Below are positions 16,942 through 24,767 of a stretch of DNA of 64,000 nt, piece after piece. Source of the stretch: CAYRXM01 sp964449465. Lineage in GTDB: Bacteria > Chloroflexota > Anaerolineae > JAFGEY01. Position 1 is the stretch's first letter. The number at the start of each line of letters is the position of its first letter. The position numbers were made by a program, and so were the translations under genes. The stretch is from the NCBI GenBank assembly GCA_964449465.1, contig CAYVBK010000018.1, positions 1 through 64,000 of the forward strand, written 5' to 3'. The notes under the pieces are model-generated. The model searched no databases. It saw only the letters and a program-made list of their open reading frames with translations, and was not told the DNA's origin.

Positions 16942-17793
16942 ATGCCTCTCACATCCATGTTGGTTGAAATGAAAAAAGCGCAGGCCGGCGGTTATGCTGT
17001 GCCTTGCTTTGACACATTTGACATGCTCAGCACGCAGGGCGTCATTGAAGCCCTGCAAGAAAAACGCGCTCCCGGCATCATTGGCCTGTACACCGGCATG
17101 TTCGAGCGGCCTTTTTATCACGCTTTTGCCGACCTGGTGCGCTCGATGGGGAGCGAGGCTACCGTGCCAGTGTCCATCGTCCTCGACCATGGAGCCAGCC
17201 TGACACACTGCATCAGGGCCATCCATGCCGGCTTTACCGATGTCATGTTTGACGGCTCGAAACTGCCGCTGGAAGAAAACATCGCCATCACCCGCGCCGT
17301 AGTGCAGGCTGCACATGCGGTCGGCGTGGGCGTCGAGGCCGAACTGGGGCATGTGGGCGTGGGCAGCAACTATCAAGAATTCGGCGCGCAGGGCAAAGGA
17401 TTTACCAACCCAGACGAAGTGGAAAAATTTGTGGCCGAAACCGGCGTAGACTGCTTGGCCGTGGCCATCGGCACGGCGCACGGCGAATTTCAAGGAGAAC
17501 CGCACCTGGCACTCGACCTGCTGGCCGAGATTCGTCGCCGCGTAGACATTCCCCTGGTGCTGCACGGCGGGTCAGGCCTGGCCGATGAGCAGTTTCAGGC
17601 GGCCATTTGCGGCGGCATTGCCAAGATCAACATTTTCACCAGCATGGCGTTAGAAGCCGGGCGACGCGTCACCCAGGCCGCACACGGCGAAAAACCCTCG
17701 CTCTTTGTTTACACCAACCAGATCCGCGAAGGGTTCAAAACCGAAGCCATGCGTCACCTGGACGTGTTCGGTACCAGCGGCCGGGCCAACTGA
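16942..17793 (+). CDS. Class II ketose-bisphosphate aldolase
   Basis: A 283-residue zinc-dependent aldolase of the fructose/tagatose-bisphosphate type. Motifs: YAVPCFDTFDMLSTQGVIEAL, VSIVLDHGAS (metal His), GVGVEAELGHVG, VAIGTAHGEFQGEPHL and VLHGGSGL with a metal His. It cleaves a ketose phosphate to dihydroxyacetone phosphate and an aldehyde. The start is preceded by ATGGAGC. It follows the PfkB kinase by 110 bp, which contain a GC-rich repeat. The neighbouring aldehyde ferredoxin oxidoreductase could oxidise the aldehyde product. Confidence 0.87.
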   Translation: MPLTSMLVEMKKAQAGGYAVPCFDTFDMLSTQGVIEALQEKRAPGIIGLYTGMFERPFYHAFADLVRSMGSEATVPVSIVLDHGASLTHCIRAIHAGFTDVMFDGSKLPLEENIAITRAVVQAAHAVGVGVEAELGHVGVGSNYQEFGAQGKGFTNPDEVEKFVAETGVDCLAVAIGTAHGEFQGEPHLALDLLAEIRRRVDIPLVLHGGSGLADEQFQAAICGGIAKINIFTSMALEAGRRVTQAAHGEKPSLFVYTNQIREGFKTEAMRHLDVFGTSGRAN

Positions 17794-17807
17794 ACCGGCA
17801 GGGCAGG

Positions 17808-17904
17808 TGCAAGCCCTGCCCTCACAATCCCGTCTGCGCGGTAGGGGCGAGGCTTGCCCTCGCCCTGATGGGGCAGGTGCAAGCCCTGCCCCTACAATCC
17901 CGTT
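17808..17904 (+). repeat. REP-like palindromic repeat block
   Basis: Two near-identical units, each GGGCAGGTGCAAGCCCTGCC followed by a short tail ending in ACAATCCCGT, flank a third palindromic unit (GGGGCGAGGCTTGCCCTCGCCC region). Each unit can fold on itself. It is the same family as the hairpin at 5368. It lies between the aldolase and AOR genes and may modulate readthrough or mRNA stability. Confidence 0.75.
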
Positions 17905-17919
17905 TAAGGAGGAATCATC

Positions 17920-19830
17920 ATGTCCGGCGGCATACACGGCAAAATTTTGCACGTTGACCTGTCTACCACCCGCACCTGGATCGAGCAACCGCCAGAGGAT
18001 GTTTACCGCCTGCTTTTGGGCGGGCGCGGCCTGATCACCTGGCTGCTGCTGCGCGACCTGCCCCCACACGCCGATCCGCTCGGCCCCGACAACCTGCTGA
18101 TTTTCGCCCCCGGCGTGCTGCAAGGCACAACCTTTCCCGGTTCAGGGCGACATGGCGTGGGTGGGCGTTCGCCGCTAACCGGCGCGCTGGGCAGCTCAGA
18201 GGTAGGCGGCTACTGGGGATACGAGTTCAAGCGCACCGGCTGGGATGCTCTGGTCATTCACGGGCGCGCCGCATCGCCGATTTACCTGTCTATCCGCGAC
18301 GAACAGGTTGAATTCCGTCCGGCCGACCATTTGTGGGGACAAAACACTGCACCCGTCCAGGCGGCTATCCGCCGCGAGTTGGGCGATGAGCGCGTGCGCG
18401 TGGCTCAGATCGGCCCGGCCGGCGAAAACATGGTGCTGTATGCCGCCATCATGCACGACATCAACCGCGCTGCCGGACGCAACGGACTGGGCGCGGTGAT
18501 GGGCAGCAAAAACCTCAAGGCGGTGGCCGTGCGCGGCACACAACGCGTCTCGGTGTCCGACCCGGCGCGGCTGCAAGAGGTCACGCGCTGGTTTCACGAC
18601 AATTACAAGAGCATGATGGCCTCTTTTGGCGCCGACGGGCAGGGGCGCGGCACGCAGGATAACCTGGTGGGGCTGGCCCTCAACGGCGGCCTGCCCACGC
18701 GCAACTTTGGACAGGCCCGCTTTGAAAACGCCGACCTGCTGAGCGGCGAACGCAATTATGCCATGTTTTTGCAGGAGCGCGACACCTGTTACGCCTGCCC
18801 GGTGCGCTGCAAGCAGGTCTTTGCCCACACCGAGCCGGGCCGCCCCGACCGCAGCATTGATCCTGCCTATGGCGGGGCCGAATATGAAACGATGGCCGCT
18901 TTTGGCCCCAACTGCGATGTGCATGACAATGTGGCAGTCAACAAGGCCAACGAACTGTGCAACGCCTATGGCCTGGACACCATCTCTACTGGCGCCACCA
19001 TCGCTTTTGTGATAGAGTGTTTTGAAAACGGGCTGATCACCACCCAGGATACCGGCGGAATGGCCTTTTGTTGGGGCGATGGCGACGCCGTGATCCGCAC
19101 CGTCGAGATGATTGCTCACCGTGAGGGATTTGGCGATGCGATGGCCCAGGGCGTAGCGCGCCTGAGCGCACAGTGGGGACCGGCCACGCAACCCTTCAAC
19201 CTGACCATCAAAGGGCAAGAGTTGCCTATGCACGAGCCGCGCCTCAAGGCCGGGTTGGGGCTGGGCTATGCCGTGTCGCCCATCGGCGCCGAACACATGA
19301 CCAGCATGCACGACACCGGCTTTATGAGCATGGGGCGGGGCATCAACCGCGTCAACCTGGTGGCCAACCCGCCCGTATCGCCCGCCGACCCGCATGTTTT
19401 GGACGAGAACAAGCTGCGCATTTTTTACTACGAGTCGAATTGGAAGCATTTTCTCGACTGCGCCGTGCTGTGTCATTTTTATTTCTATGATTATCGTTGG
19501 ATGGCCGAGGCCATTTCGGCCGTCACCGGGGTGGAATATGGGGTCAGCGACGTGCAGGCCATCGGGGCGCGGGCGCAAACGCTGGCCCGCCTGTTCAACC
19601 TGCGCGAGGGATTCACCGCCGCCGATGATCGCCTGCCGCAGCGGGTCATGACGGCTTTTGACGAGGGACCTCTGACCGGCGTCGAGATTGCCGCCCAGGA
19701 TTTTGAGCGCGCCAAACATCGCTGGTACGAGATGATGCAGTGGGATACGGACAGTGGCAGGCCGACGCCGGCCTGCTTGCAATCGCTGGGGCTGGATCGC
19801 TTGATCGGACAGAGCGGCGATATAGAATAG
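17920..19830 (+). CDS. Aldehyde ferredoxin oxidoreductase family protein
   Basis: A 636-residue tungsten/molybdo-bispterin AOR-type enzyme of usual length. The N-terminal domain opens with GKILHVDL and LLLGGRGLITW. The 4Fe-4S ligands are likely Cys290, Cys293 and Cys297 (CYACPVRC) plus a late Cys (Cys514 or Cys518, DCAVLC). GLDTISTG and IAFVIECFENGL are family-typical. These enzymes oxidise aldehydes to acids with ferredoxin, mostly in anaerobes. AAGGAGG precedes the start. As the last gene of the sugar operon it may oxidise the aldehyde released by the aldolase. Oxygen-sensitive chemistry implies an anaerobic or microaerobic lifestyle (inference). Confidence 0.9.
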   Translation: MSGGIHGKILHVDLSTTRTWIEQPPEDVYRLLLGGRGLITWLLLRDLPPHADPLGPDNLLIFAPGVLQGTTFPGSGRHGVGGRSPLTGALGSSEVGGYWGYEFKRTGWDALVIHGRAASPIYLSIRDEQVEFRPADHLWGQNTAPVQAAIRRELGDERVRVAQIGPAGENMVLYAAIMHDINRAAGRNGLGAVMGSKNLKAVAVRGTQRVSVSDPARLQEVTRWFHDNYKSMMASFGADGQGRGTQDNLVGLALNGGLPTRNFGQARFENADLLSGERNYAMFLQERDTCYACPVRCKQVFAHTEPGRPDRSIDPAYGGAEYETMAAFGPNCDVHDNVAVNKANELCNAYGLDTISTGATIAFVIECFENGLITTQDTGGMAFCWGDGDAVIRTVEMIAHREGFGDAMAQGVARLSAQWGPATQPFNLTIKGQELPMHEPRLKAGLGLGYAVSPIGAEHMTSMHDTGFMSMGRGINRVNLVANPPVSPADPHVLDENKLRIFYYESNWKHFLDCAVLCHFYFYDYRWMAEAISAVTGVEYGVSDVQAIGARAQTLARLFNLREGFTAADDRLPQRVMTAFDEGPLTGVEIAAQDFERAKHRWYEMMQWDTDSGRPTPACLQSLGLDRLIGQSGDIE

Positions 19831-19840
19831 CGTCCATCTA

Positions 19841-19846
19841 AGGAGG
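19841..19846 (+). other. Orphan Shine-Dalgarno after the AOR gene
   Basis: An AGGAGG follows the AOR stop by 10 bases, in the position where the next operon gene would begin, but no plus-strand reading frame follows. Instead an AT-rich minus-strand gene ends here. It looks like the scar of an interrupted operon. Confidence 0.45.
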
Positions 19847-19855
19847 AAGAACGGT

Positions 19856-20587
19856 TTAGCGTGACCTCAGACTTTGATCATAACATTCCGGCAGGTCTAA
19901 AAAACTTATCCTGCTCCATTCACCTGTCTCTAGATCATACATTTGCAGCCAGCCAAAAGTTATAACAGGTATAGCAACAGAATTGTTGCATATCACAAAC
20001 CTGGGCAAACCCATTGTAACAGATTCTCCAAAACCTCTTTTTGTTTCTGTCAGATCACTATACTTTTCAAAACAATGTGGTACAGGAAGCAAAGGTAGAT
20101 AGGTCGGAACAAGCACCGCCAAATCTTGAGGATATTCTCCATACTCTGCCCGATAAGAATCCAAGGCACTGACAATTTTCTCTATTTCCTGCCGATTGAG
20201 TTGATCACACTGACTATTGTCTTGTCTTGAAACAGGTAACGGCCATTTCATCAAGAAAAAAAGAAAAACAGCCGAGATTGCATACACTAAATACCATATA
20301 ATTCTATTTTTTTGTTTCCTAAATTGAAATAGAACTATGCCGCCTCCAACCACAAAGATCAATACAGAAACCACCAGAAAGAGAACTAGAATGATGCCCA
20401 CAAATGCTCCAGGACCAAAGCCACCGCCGGCACGATATGTCAAATATTCAGGGCCGGTTATGATCCAGACCAATTGTATAATGACGGATGGAATCAATAG
20501 ATATAATTTTCGTTTGACAACGGCAACGATCAAGATGACAGGCATACAAATTATATTAAGAACAGCGAGTATAACAAATAAATCCAT
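19856..20587 (-). CDS. Hypothetical membrane protein, AT-rich
   Basis: A 243-residue protein with about four N-terminal hydrophobic segments (residues 1-22, 28-45, 60-85 and 95-112) and a soluble C-terminal part. The segment IVSALDSYRAEYGEYP near residue 135 resembles the C-terminal region of type II pseudopilin-like proteins, where a helix is followed by a short GEYP loop. I do not recognise a named family. The codon use and base composition are clearly richer in A/T than all flanking genes, and it sits between an interrupted operon and a MITE-like element, so recent acquisition is plausible. Confidence 0.65.
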   Translation of the reverse strand: MDLFVILAVLNIICMPVILIVAVVKRKLYLLIPSVIIQLVWIITGPEYLTYRAGGGFGPGAFVGIILVLFLVVSVLIFVVGGGIVLFQFRKQKNRIIWYLVYAISAVFLFFLMKWPLPVSRQDNSQCDQLNRQEIEKIVSALDSYRAEYGEYPQDLAVLVPTYLPLLPVPHCFEKYSDLTETKRGFGESVTMGLPRFVICNNSVAIPVITFGWLQMYDLETGEWSRISFLDLPECYDQSLRSR

Positions 20588-20623
20588 TCTGTCTCCAGCT
20601 GTATTTTAGTTTATTATTATATT

Positions 20624-20789
20624 GTAACTACCTACCCACTGCCATTCTGAGCGCCGTCAGGTGCGAAGAATCTCTCTTTGCGGTGTACAACGAGATTCTT
20701 CGTCGCTGTGCTCCCTTCGCTCCGCTCAGGGCAGGCTCTCAGAGTGACACTCCCAAAGGCTAATTTTCGGCTCAAGGCAGGTAGTTACG
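20624..20789. mobile_element. MITE-like element with terminal inverted repeats
   Basis: Perfect 10-bp terminal inverted repeats GTAACTACCT (20624-20633) and AGGTAGTTAC (20779-20788) bound about 165 bp with no coding capacity. The 7-bp sequence TTATATT flanks both sides (20617-20623 and 20790-20796), as a target-site duplication would. An internal 11-bp inverted repeat, CGAAGAATCTC (20664-20674) with GAGATTCTTCG (20692-20702), is also present. It fits a non-autonomous miniature element. No transposase is in the window. The flanking sequence is AT-rich, so the duplication could partly be chance. Confidence 0.6.
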
Positions 20790-20866
20790 TTATATTAAAA
20801 AGTATCCTCTCAACATCTTGGGGGAACGTCGTCATCCTGACAGCCCAGGGCCAGAAATTGGGGTAA

Positions 20867-21544
20867 CTATCCCACCAGTCGTCGGCGAATAGCCGCCAAA
20901 TCCTCTGGGCTGGCTCCGCCCATCACCGCATAGTCGGTGATATCCAGCCCATCCAGCGCGCTGCGCATCGCATCACGAACCGACGAGTGTTCGTGCACAA
21001 GAAGCTCATCTCGCACCGGATCGCGGCTGAGTTCATAATCCGCAACGATCTCATCCAACGTCACGCTGACAAGGGCAAGCAGCAACAACGCAATGATACC
21101 CGTGCGGTCATGTCCACGGATGCAATGAAATAAAACGCCGCCCGGCCTGGCTCGGGCGATGGCAGAAATTACCGCGGCGTGTCGCTCTGGCCAGCGACGC
21201 AGCGCATCCCTGTAATAAAGCGGTGTACACCAAAAACCCGTGTTCACCGCTTGTTGCACAAATTCCGCATCGGTGACATCTTCGATGGCGACCTGCACTG
21301 TCGCAATGTCGGCATAGGGCGACACGACATCGAGTTCCTCTTCCACCATACCTTGCGTGCGCAACGTGACAATGGTGCGGATGCCATAGGCATACAGAGC
21401 CGACCATCCGGCCGGCGTGAGCCGGGTCGGAGTGTCCGAACGGACAATGGCCTTCCAACGGGTCAAATGCCCGTCGAGCGTCTTCAAGCCACCCAGATCG
21501 CGCACATTGTTACACCCATCCCAAACAAGCAACCGCTCATTCAT
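20867..21544 (-). CDS. Tyrosine/dual-specificity protein phosphatase
   Basis: A 225-residue protein of the tyrosine phosphatase superfamily (IphP/DSP-like). The P-loop HCIRGHDRTG contains the nucleophile Cys141 and Arg147 of the CX5R signature. The N-terminus has NVRDLGGLKTLDG, typical of bacterial Y_phosphatase3 proteins. It would dephosphorylate phosphotyrosine or a phospholipid. No signal peptide. Last gene of a minus-strand run starting at 27590, 34 bp after the small membrane protein. Confidence 0.85.
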   Translation of the reverse strand: MNERLLVWDGCNNVRDLGGLKTLDGHLTRWKAIVRSDTPTRLTPAGWSALYAYGIRTIVTLRTQGMVEEELDVVSPYADIATVQVAIEDVTDAEFVQQAVNTGFWCTPLYYRDALRRWPERHAAVISAIARARPGGVLFHCIRGHDRTGIIALLLLALVSVTLDEIVADYELSRDPVRDELLVHEHSSVRDAMRSALDGLDITDYAVMGGASPEDLAAIRRRLVG

Positions 21545-21578
21545 CGCTCCGCGCCTCCTGCCTCAAACTCTCGCACAG

Positions 21579-22031
21579 TTAAACGGTCCCCTTCGCCCTC
21601 GACATCCACCACAGCAACGTCAGATGCGACCCGAACAATGTCAAAAGCAACTGCAAAAAAGGCGAGATGACTATCATCAAAACCAGCCAGCCGATAAAAC
21701 TCGCCAGCGGCTCGTACAAGATCAATGGAGCGCCCAAACTCTCCAGGTTCGCAGCAGGATCGAACAAAATTGCGCTCCAGGGTGCCCACAGCAGCATCAT
21801 GCCAACAAAAGTAAAACCAGAGGTCAGAGCCGCTCCCGTGAGCGTTCTGCCCAACATGGCTTTGATGCCAAAGGGTTGGGTGGCGATTCTTTGGGCAATG
21901 TACCAGCCAACCGGGAGACCGAGCAGGATACAAAAGATTGGAACACCCATACCGAGTCCCGCACACACAAGGTCGAGAAAAACAAAGATCAACAGTGCCC
22001 ATCCGATCTTGAGTGAGAATATCTTGGACAT
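21579..22031 (-). CDS. Small hypothetical membrane protein
   Basis: A 150-residue protein with about four hydrophobic segments: ALLIFVFLDLVCAGLGMGV, the adjacent VPIFCILLGLPVGWYIA, one around residue 68-85 (TGAALTSGFTFVGMMLLW) and one near the C-terminus (FIGWLVLMIVISPFLQLL). I recognise no family. This frame was chosen over a longer overlapping one because of its consistent membrane hydropathy. It lies 88 bp after the ABC-2 permease and may be an accessory of that exporter. Confidence 0.6.
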   Translation of the reverse strand: MSKIFSLKIGWALLIFVFLDLVCAGLGMGVPIFCILLGLPVGWYIAQRIATQPFGIKAMLGRTLTGAALTSGFTFVGMMLLWAPWSAILFDPAANLESLGAPLILYEPLASFIGWLVLMIVISPFLQLLLTLFGSHLTLLWWMSRAKGTV

Positions 22032-22119
22032 ATCTTCCTTTCCTCAACATAATCCAATCGATCCAATATGTCATCAGGCAGACATCTTGCCATCTCGACC
22101 CGTATGACCTCGCCCATCT

Positions 22120-22917
22120 CTATTTCCACCGCGTGAGAATCGTCTCTCGCTGAAAGAGACGTACGGCCACATACAGAACGGCCAGGTCAATCAGCAGCGT
22201 GACCAGCGCAGCCAGCAACACCATCGGCACGCTGATAAACACCTTGCCAAACAGCACCGCCATGCTCAGACCGATGACCGGCACGATAAACACCGCCGAA
22301 ACCTGCTGCGCCGTGCGCGGGTCGTTAAACCGCGACGAGGCCACCAGGCCGCACAGCACCGACAGCAGCGCCAGCAGCGGACTCCACAACAGCATCGCCA
22401 CGATCCATACCGGGCGGGCCAGGTAGGCGAGAATGGACGGCAAGGGCAAAAAAATCAGCCCCAGCAGCAGCACCGCATAGCTGAGCCAGGTAACCAGCAC
22501 AGACGGGGCCAAGGCCATGATACTCTTGCCGATCAGCAATTCCCATGTGGAAATAGGCGTAGCCAGCAGCGGTTCGAGCGTGCGGCTCTCTTTTTCGCCA
22601 ATGATGCCATACGCAGCGATGTAAATGGGCAAAGTCATTGGCATCATAAAAAGATAAAACATGTACTGCTCGTTCATCTGGATGATAAACGCCTCGATGG
22701 GCGGCAAATGCTGCAATTCCAGCGGAATCGGCATTTCGTCCGCGTCGGTGTCCTTATCGTGCGCATCGGCCCACCAGATCGCAAAATCGGTGCCCCACAC
22801 CAGCAGCACCAAAATGATCGGCAAGAGGGCCATCATCCACACAATGTTCTTGTTTCGAGACATCTCAGCCCACTCTTTGCCGGCCAAAATGCCCACCCGC
22901 TTCCAGTTGATCTTCAT
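22120..22917 (-). CDS. ABC-2 type transporter permease
   Basis: A 265-residue NatB/CcmB-like permease with about six membrane segments and the typical ABC-2 sequence GEKESRTLEPLLATPISTWELLIGKS between the first helices, a segment that contacts the ATPase. Its start overlaps the stop of the ATPase gene as ATGA (22914-22917), showing translational coupling. The substrate is unknown; NatAB-like systems export Na+ or peptides. Confidence 0.88.
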   Translation of the reverse strand: MKINWKRVGILAGKEWAEMSRNKNIVWMMALLPIILVLLVWGTDFAIWWADAHDKDTDADEMPIPLELQHLPPIEAFIIQMNEQYMFYLFMMPMTLPIYIAAYGIIGEKESRTLEPLLATPISTWELLIGKSIMALAPSVLVTWLSYAVLLLGLIFLPLPSILAYLARPVWIVAMLLWSPLLALLSVLCGLVASSRFNDPRTAQQVSAVFIVPVIGLSMAVLFGKVFISVPMVLLAALVTLLIDLAVLYVAVRLFQRETILTRWK

Positions 22918-23855
22918 ACGCCCTCGTCCGTTTGCGCCATCAAATCAAAATAGATCGTTTCCAGCGTGCGCCTCACCGGCTCGACAAACTGCACCTGCCC
23001 GCCTGCCTCGACCAAAGTCTGGATCAGGCGCGGGTTATTGCGCTCTGGATCGTCCAACGCAATCAACAGACCATCTGCAGTCGCCTGAGCCTGGTGGACA
23101 AACGGCAGCGATTGGGCCAGGTGCGCCAGGTTGGGGGCGAGGACAGCCAAACGCACCGACACCTGACTGCCATACAAACTTTGCCTCAGGTTGGCCGGCG
23201 TATCCACGCAGATCAACCGCTGCTTGATGATGGCAATGCGGTCACACAGCCGGTCAGCCTCATCGAGATTGTGCGTGCAAAGCCAGATGGTACGCCCCTG
23301 ACTGCGCAGTTCAGCAATAAAATCGCGCACCGTGCGCGCCGCCTCCGGGTCCAGACCGCTGGTCGGCTCATCAAGGAACAGCAGCGGCGGCTCGTGCAGC
23401 AAAGCGCGGGCAATCGCCAGCTTTTGGCGCATCCCTTTGGAAAAGCTGCCCACCGCTTCATTCCGCCGCTCCCACAGCCCCAACATTTTCAGGTATCTGG
23501 ACACCTGCCCATCCACATCGGCCACGCCATACATGCGGGCGAAAAAAGCCAGGTTGGTCCAGGCGTCCAGGCGCACATACAGGCCCGGCGTTTCGGTGAG
23601 GATGCCCACACTGGCGCGGATGGCCTCATCATCGCAGCCCACCTGGCGACCGGCCACCCAGGCCCGTCCGCCGCTGGGCGACACCAACGCGCACAACATA
23701 CGCACCGTCGTGGTTTTGCCGGCCCCGTTCGGCCCCAAAAAGCCCAATACCTCGCCTTGATGCACGTCGAGCGTCAGATCATCTACTGCCAGGGTTTCGC
23801 CCTGTTTTTTGCCGGCAAGGGGAAATCGCTTGGTCAGTCCTTCGGTATGAATCAT
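22914..23855 (-). CDS. ABC transporter ATP-binding protein
   Basis: A 313-residue NatA/CcmA-like nucleotide-binding subunit. Walker A GPNGAGKTT, signature FSKGMRQKLAIARALL, Walker B LLFLDEPTSGLDP, H-loop CTHNLDEA, and a C-terminal extension of about 90 residues typical of ABC-2 drug or Na+ exporters. It overlaps the permease by 4 bp downstream and the amidase by 4 bp upstream, so all three are coupled in translation. The partner permease is at 22120. Confidence 0.92.
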   Translation of the reverse strand: MIHTEGLTKRFPLAGKKQGETLAVDDLTLDVHQGEVLGFLGPNGAGKTTTVRMLCALVSPSGGRAWVAGRQVGCDDEAIRASVGILTETPGLYVRLDAWTNLAFFARMYGVADVDGQVSRYLKMLGLWERRNEAVGSFSKGMRQKLAIARALLHEPPLLFLDEPTSGLDPEAARTVRDFIAELRSQGRTIWLCTHNLDEADRLCDRIAIIKQRLICVDTPANLRQSLYGSQVSVRLAVLAPNLAHLAQSLPFVHQAQATADGLLIALDDPERNNPRLIQTLVEAGGQVQFVEPVRRTLETIYFDLMAQTDEGV

Positions 23856-24733
23856 GCCCCCAAATCCCTGCGGAATTGATTCAGGTCAAAACCGGCCGGA
23901 TCGCTCTTACCGCTCAACGAGATTTCCTTGTGACCCACCACATCTTGGGGCTGAACGCCGTACTGCGCCATCAACTTTTTGCACAGCAACACCAAAGCCT
24001 TGTATTGCGCTTCGGGATAAGGGTCCACCCCATCGTTCTTGTTGACCAACTCGATGCCGATGGAATAGTCATTGACATTGTGGACGCCCTTCCACTCGCT
24101 CTTACCGGCATGCCAGGCGCGCAGCTCATCCTGCACCATCTGCACAATGCGGCCATCTTTGCCAATGTTGTAATGGGCGCTGACAAACGACTGCGGATCG
24201 GTAAACCAGCGAATCACACCTTCCAACGTGCTGTTGGCCGTCGAGTGAACGACGATGCACCAGATGCGCCAGTTGGCCGGGCGAGAGTTGTAATGCGGCG
24301 ACTGGATGTACTCAATTTGCAAATTGCCAACCGGCGCAGGAGCGGGCTTCGGCGCCACCGGTTGTGGAGTTGGGGCGACCGGCTGCGGGGCTGGCGCCAC
24401 CGGCTGGACAGCGGCCTGACCCGACAGCGCGCTCAGCGGCGGGATCAGCAGCACATGGCCCACCCGAATCATCGAAGGGTTGGTGATATTGTTGACGCGG
24501 GCAATGTCAATGTATCGTTTGGCATCGCCATACATTTTCAGGGCAATCTGCGCCAGCGTATCGCCTGGCTTGACTGTGTATGGGGTAGCCGCCGGCGCCT
24601 TGCTCACCCAGCCTTTGGTCCAGTCGCCCAACAATTGCTCAACCACCTGATCGAGCAATTTGCCCTCGGTGATGGCTCGCTCTTGAGCTTTTTGATGGAT
24701 TAGCGTATCAATGTTGACAGTCAAAGTGCTCAT
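23852..24733 (-). CDS. LysM N-acetylmuramoyl-L-alanine amidase
   Basis: A 293-residue peptidoglycan hydrolase. Order: about 40 N-terminal residues resembling a ribbon-helix-helix segment (MSTLTVNIDTLIHQ), a LysM domain near residues 50-100 (YTVKPGDTLAQIALKMYGD), a Pro/Ala/Gln linker, then an Amidase_2 (T7 lysozyme-like) domain with IVVHSTANS (zinc His), RAWHAGKSEW and VVGHKEISLSGKSDP (zinc His and Lys). The start at 24733 has an AGGGAGACCAGG site; an in-frame start 78 bases upstream lacks one. No signal peptide is visible, so an unusual export route or a phage-like use is implied. The stop overlaps the ABC ATPase start by 4 bp (ATGA). Confidence 0.88.
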   Translation of the reverse strand: MSTLTVNIDTLIHQKAQERAITEGKLLDQVVEQLLGDWTKGWVSKAPAATPYTVKPGDTLAQIALKMYGDAKRYIDIARVNNITNPSMIRVGHVLLIPPLSALSGQAAVQPVAPAPQPVAPTPQPVAPKPAPAPVGNLQIEYIQSPHYNSRPANWRIWCIVVHSTANSTLEGVIRWFTDPQSFVSAHYNIGKDGRIVQMVQDELRAWHAGKSEWKGVHNVNDYSIGIELVNKNDGVDPYPEAQYKALVLLCKKLMAQYGVQPQDVVGHKEISLSGKSDPAGFDLNQFRRDLGA

Positions 24734-24767
24734 CCTGGTCTCCCTTTCTATGTAAAATAGTCCATTA

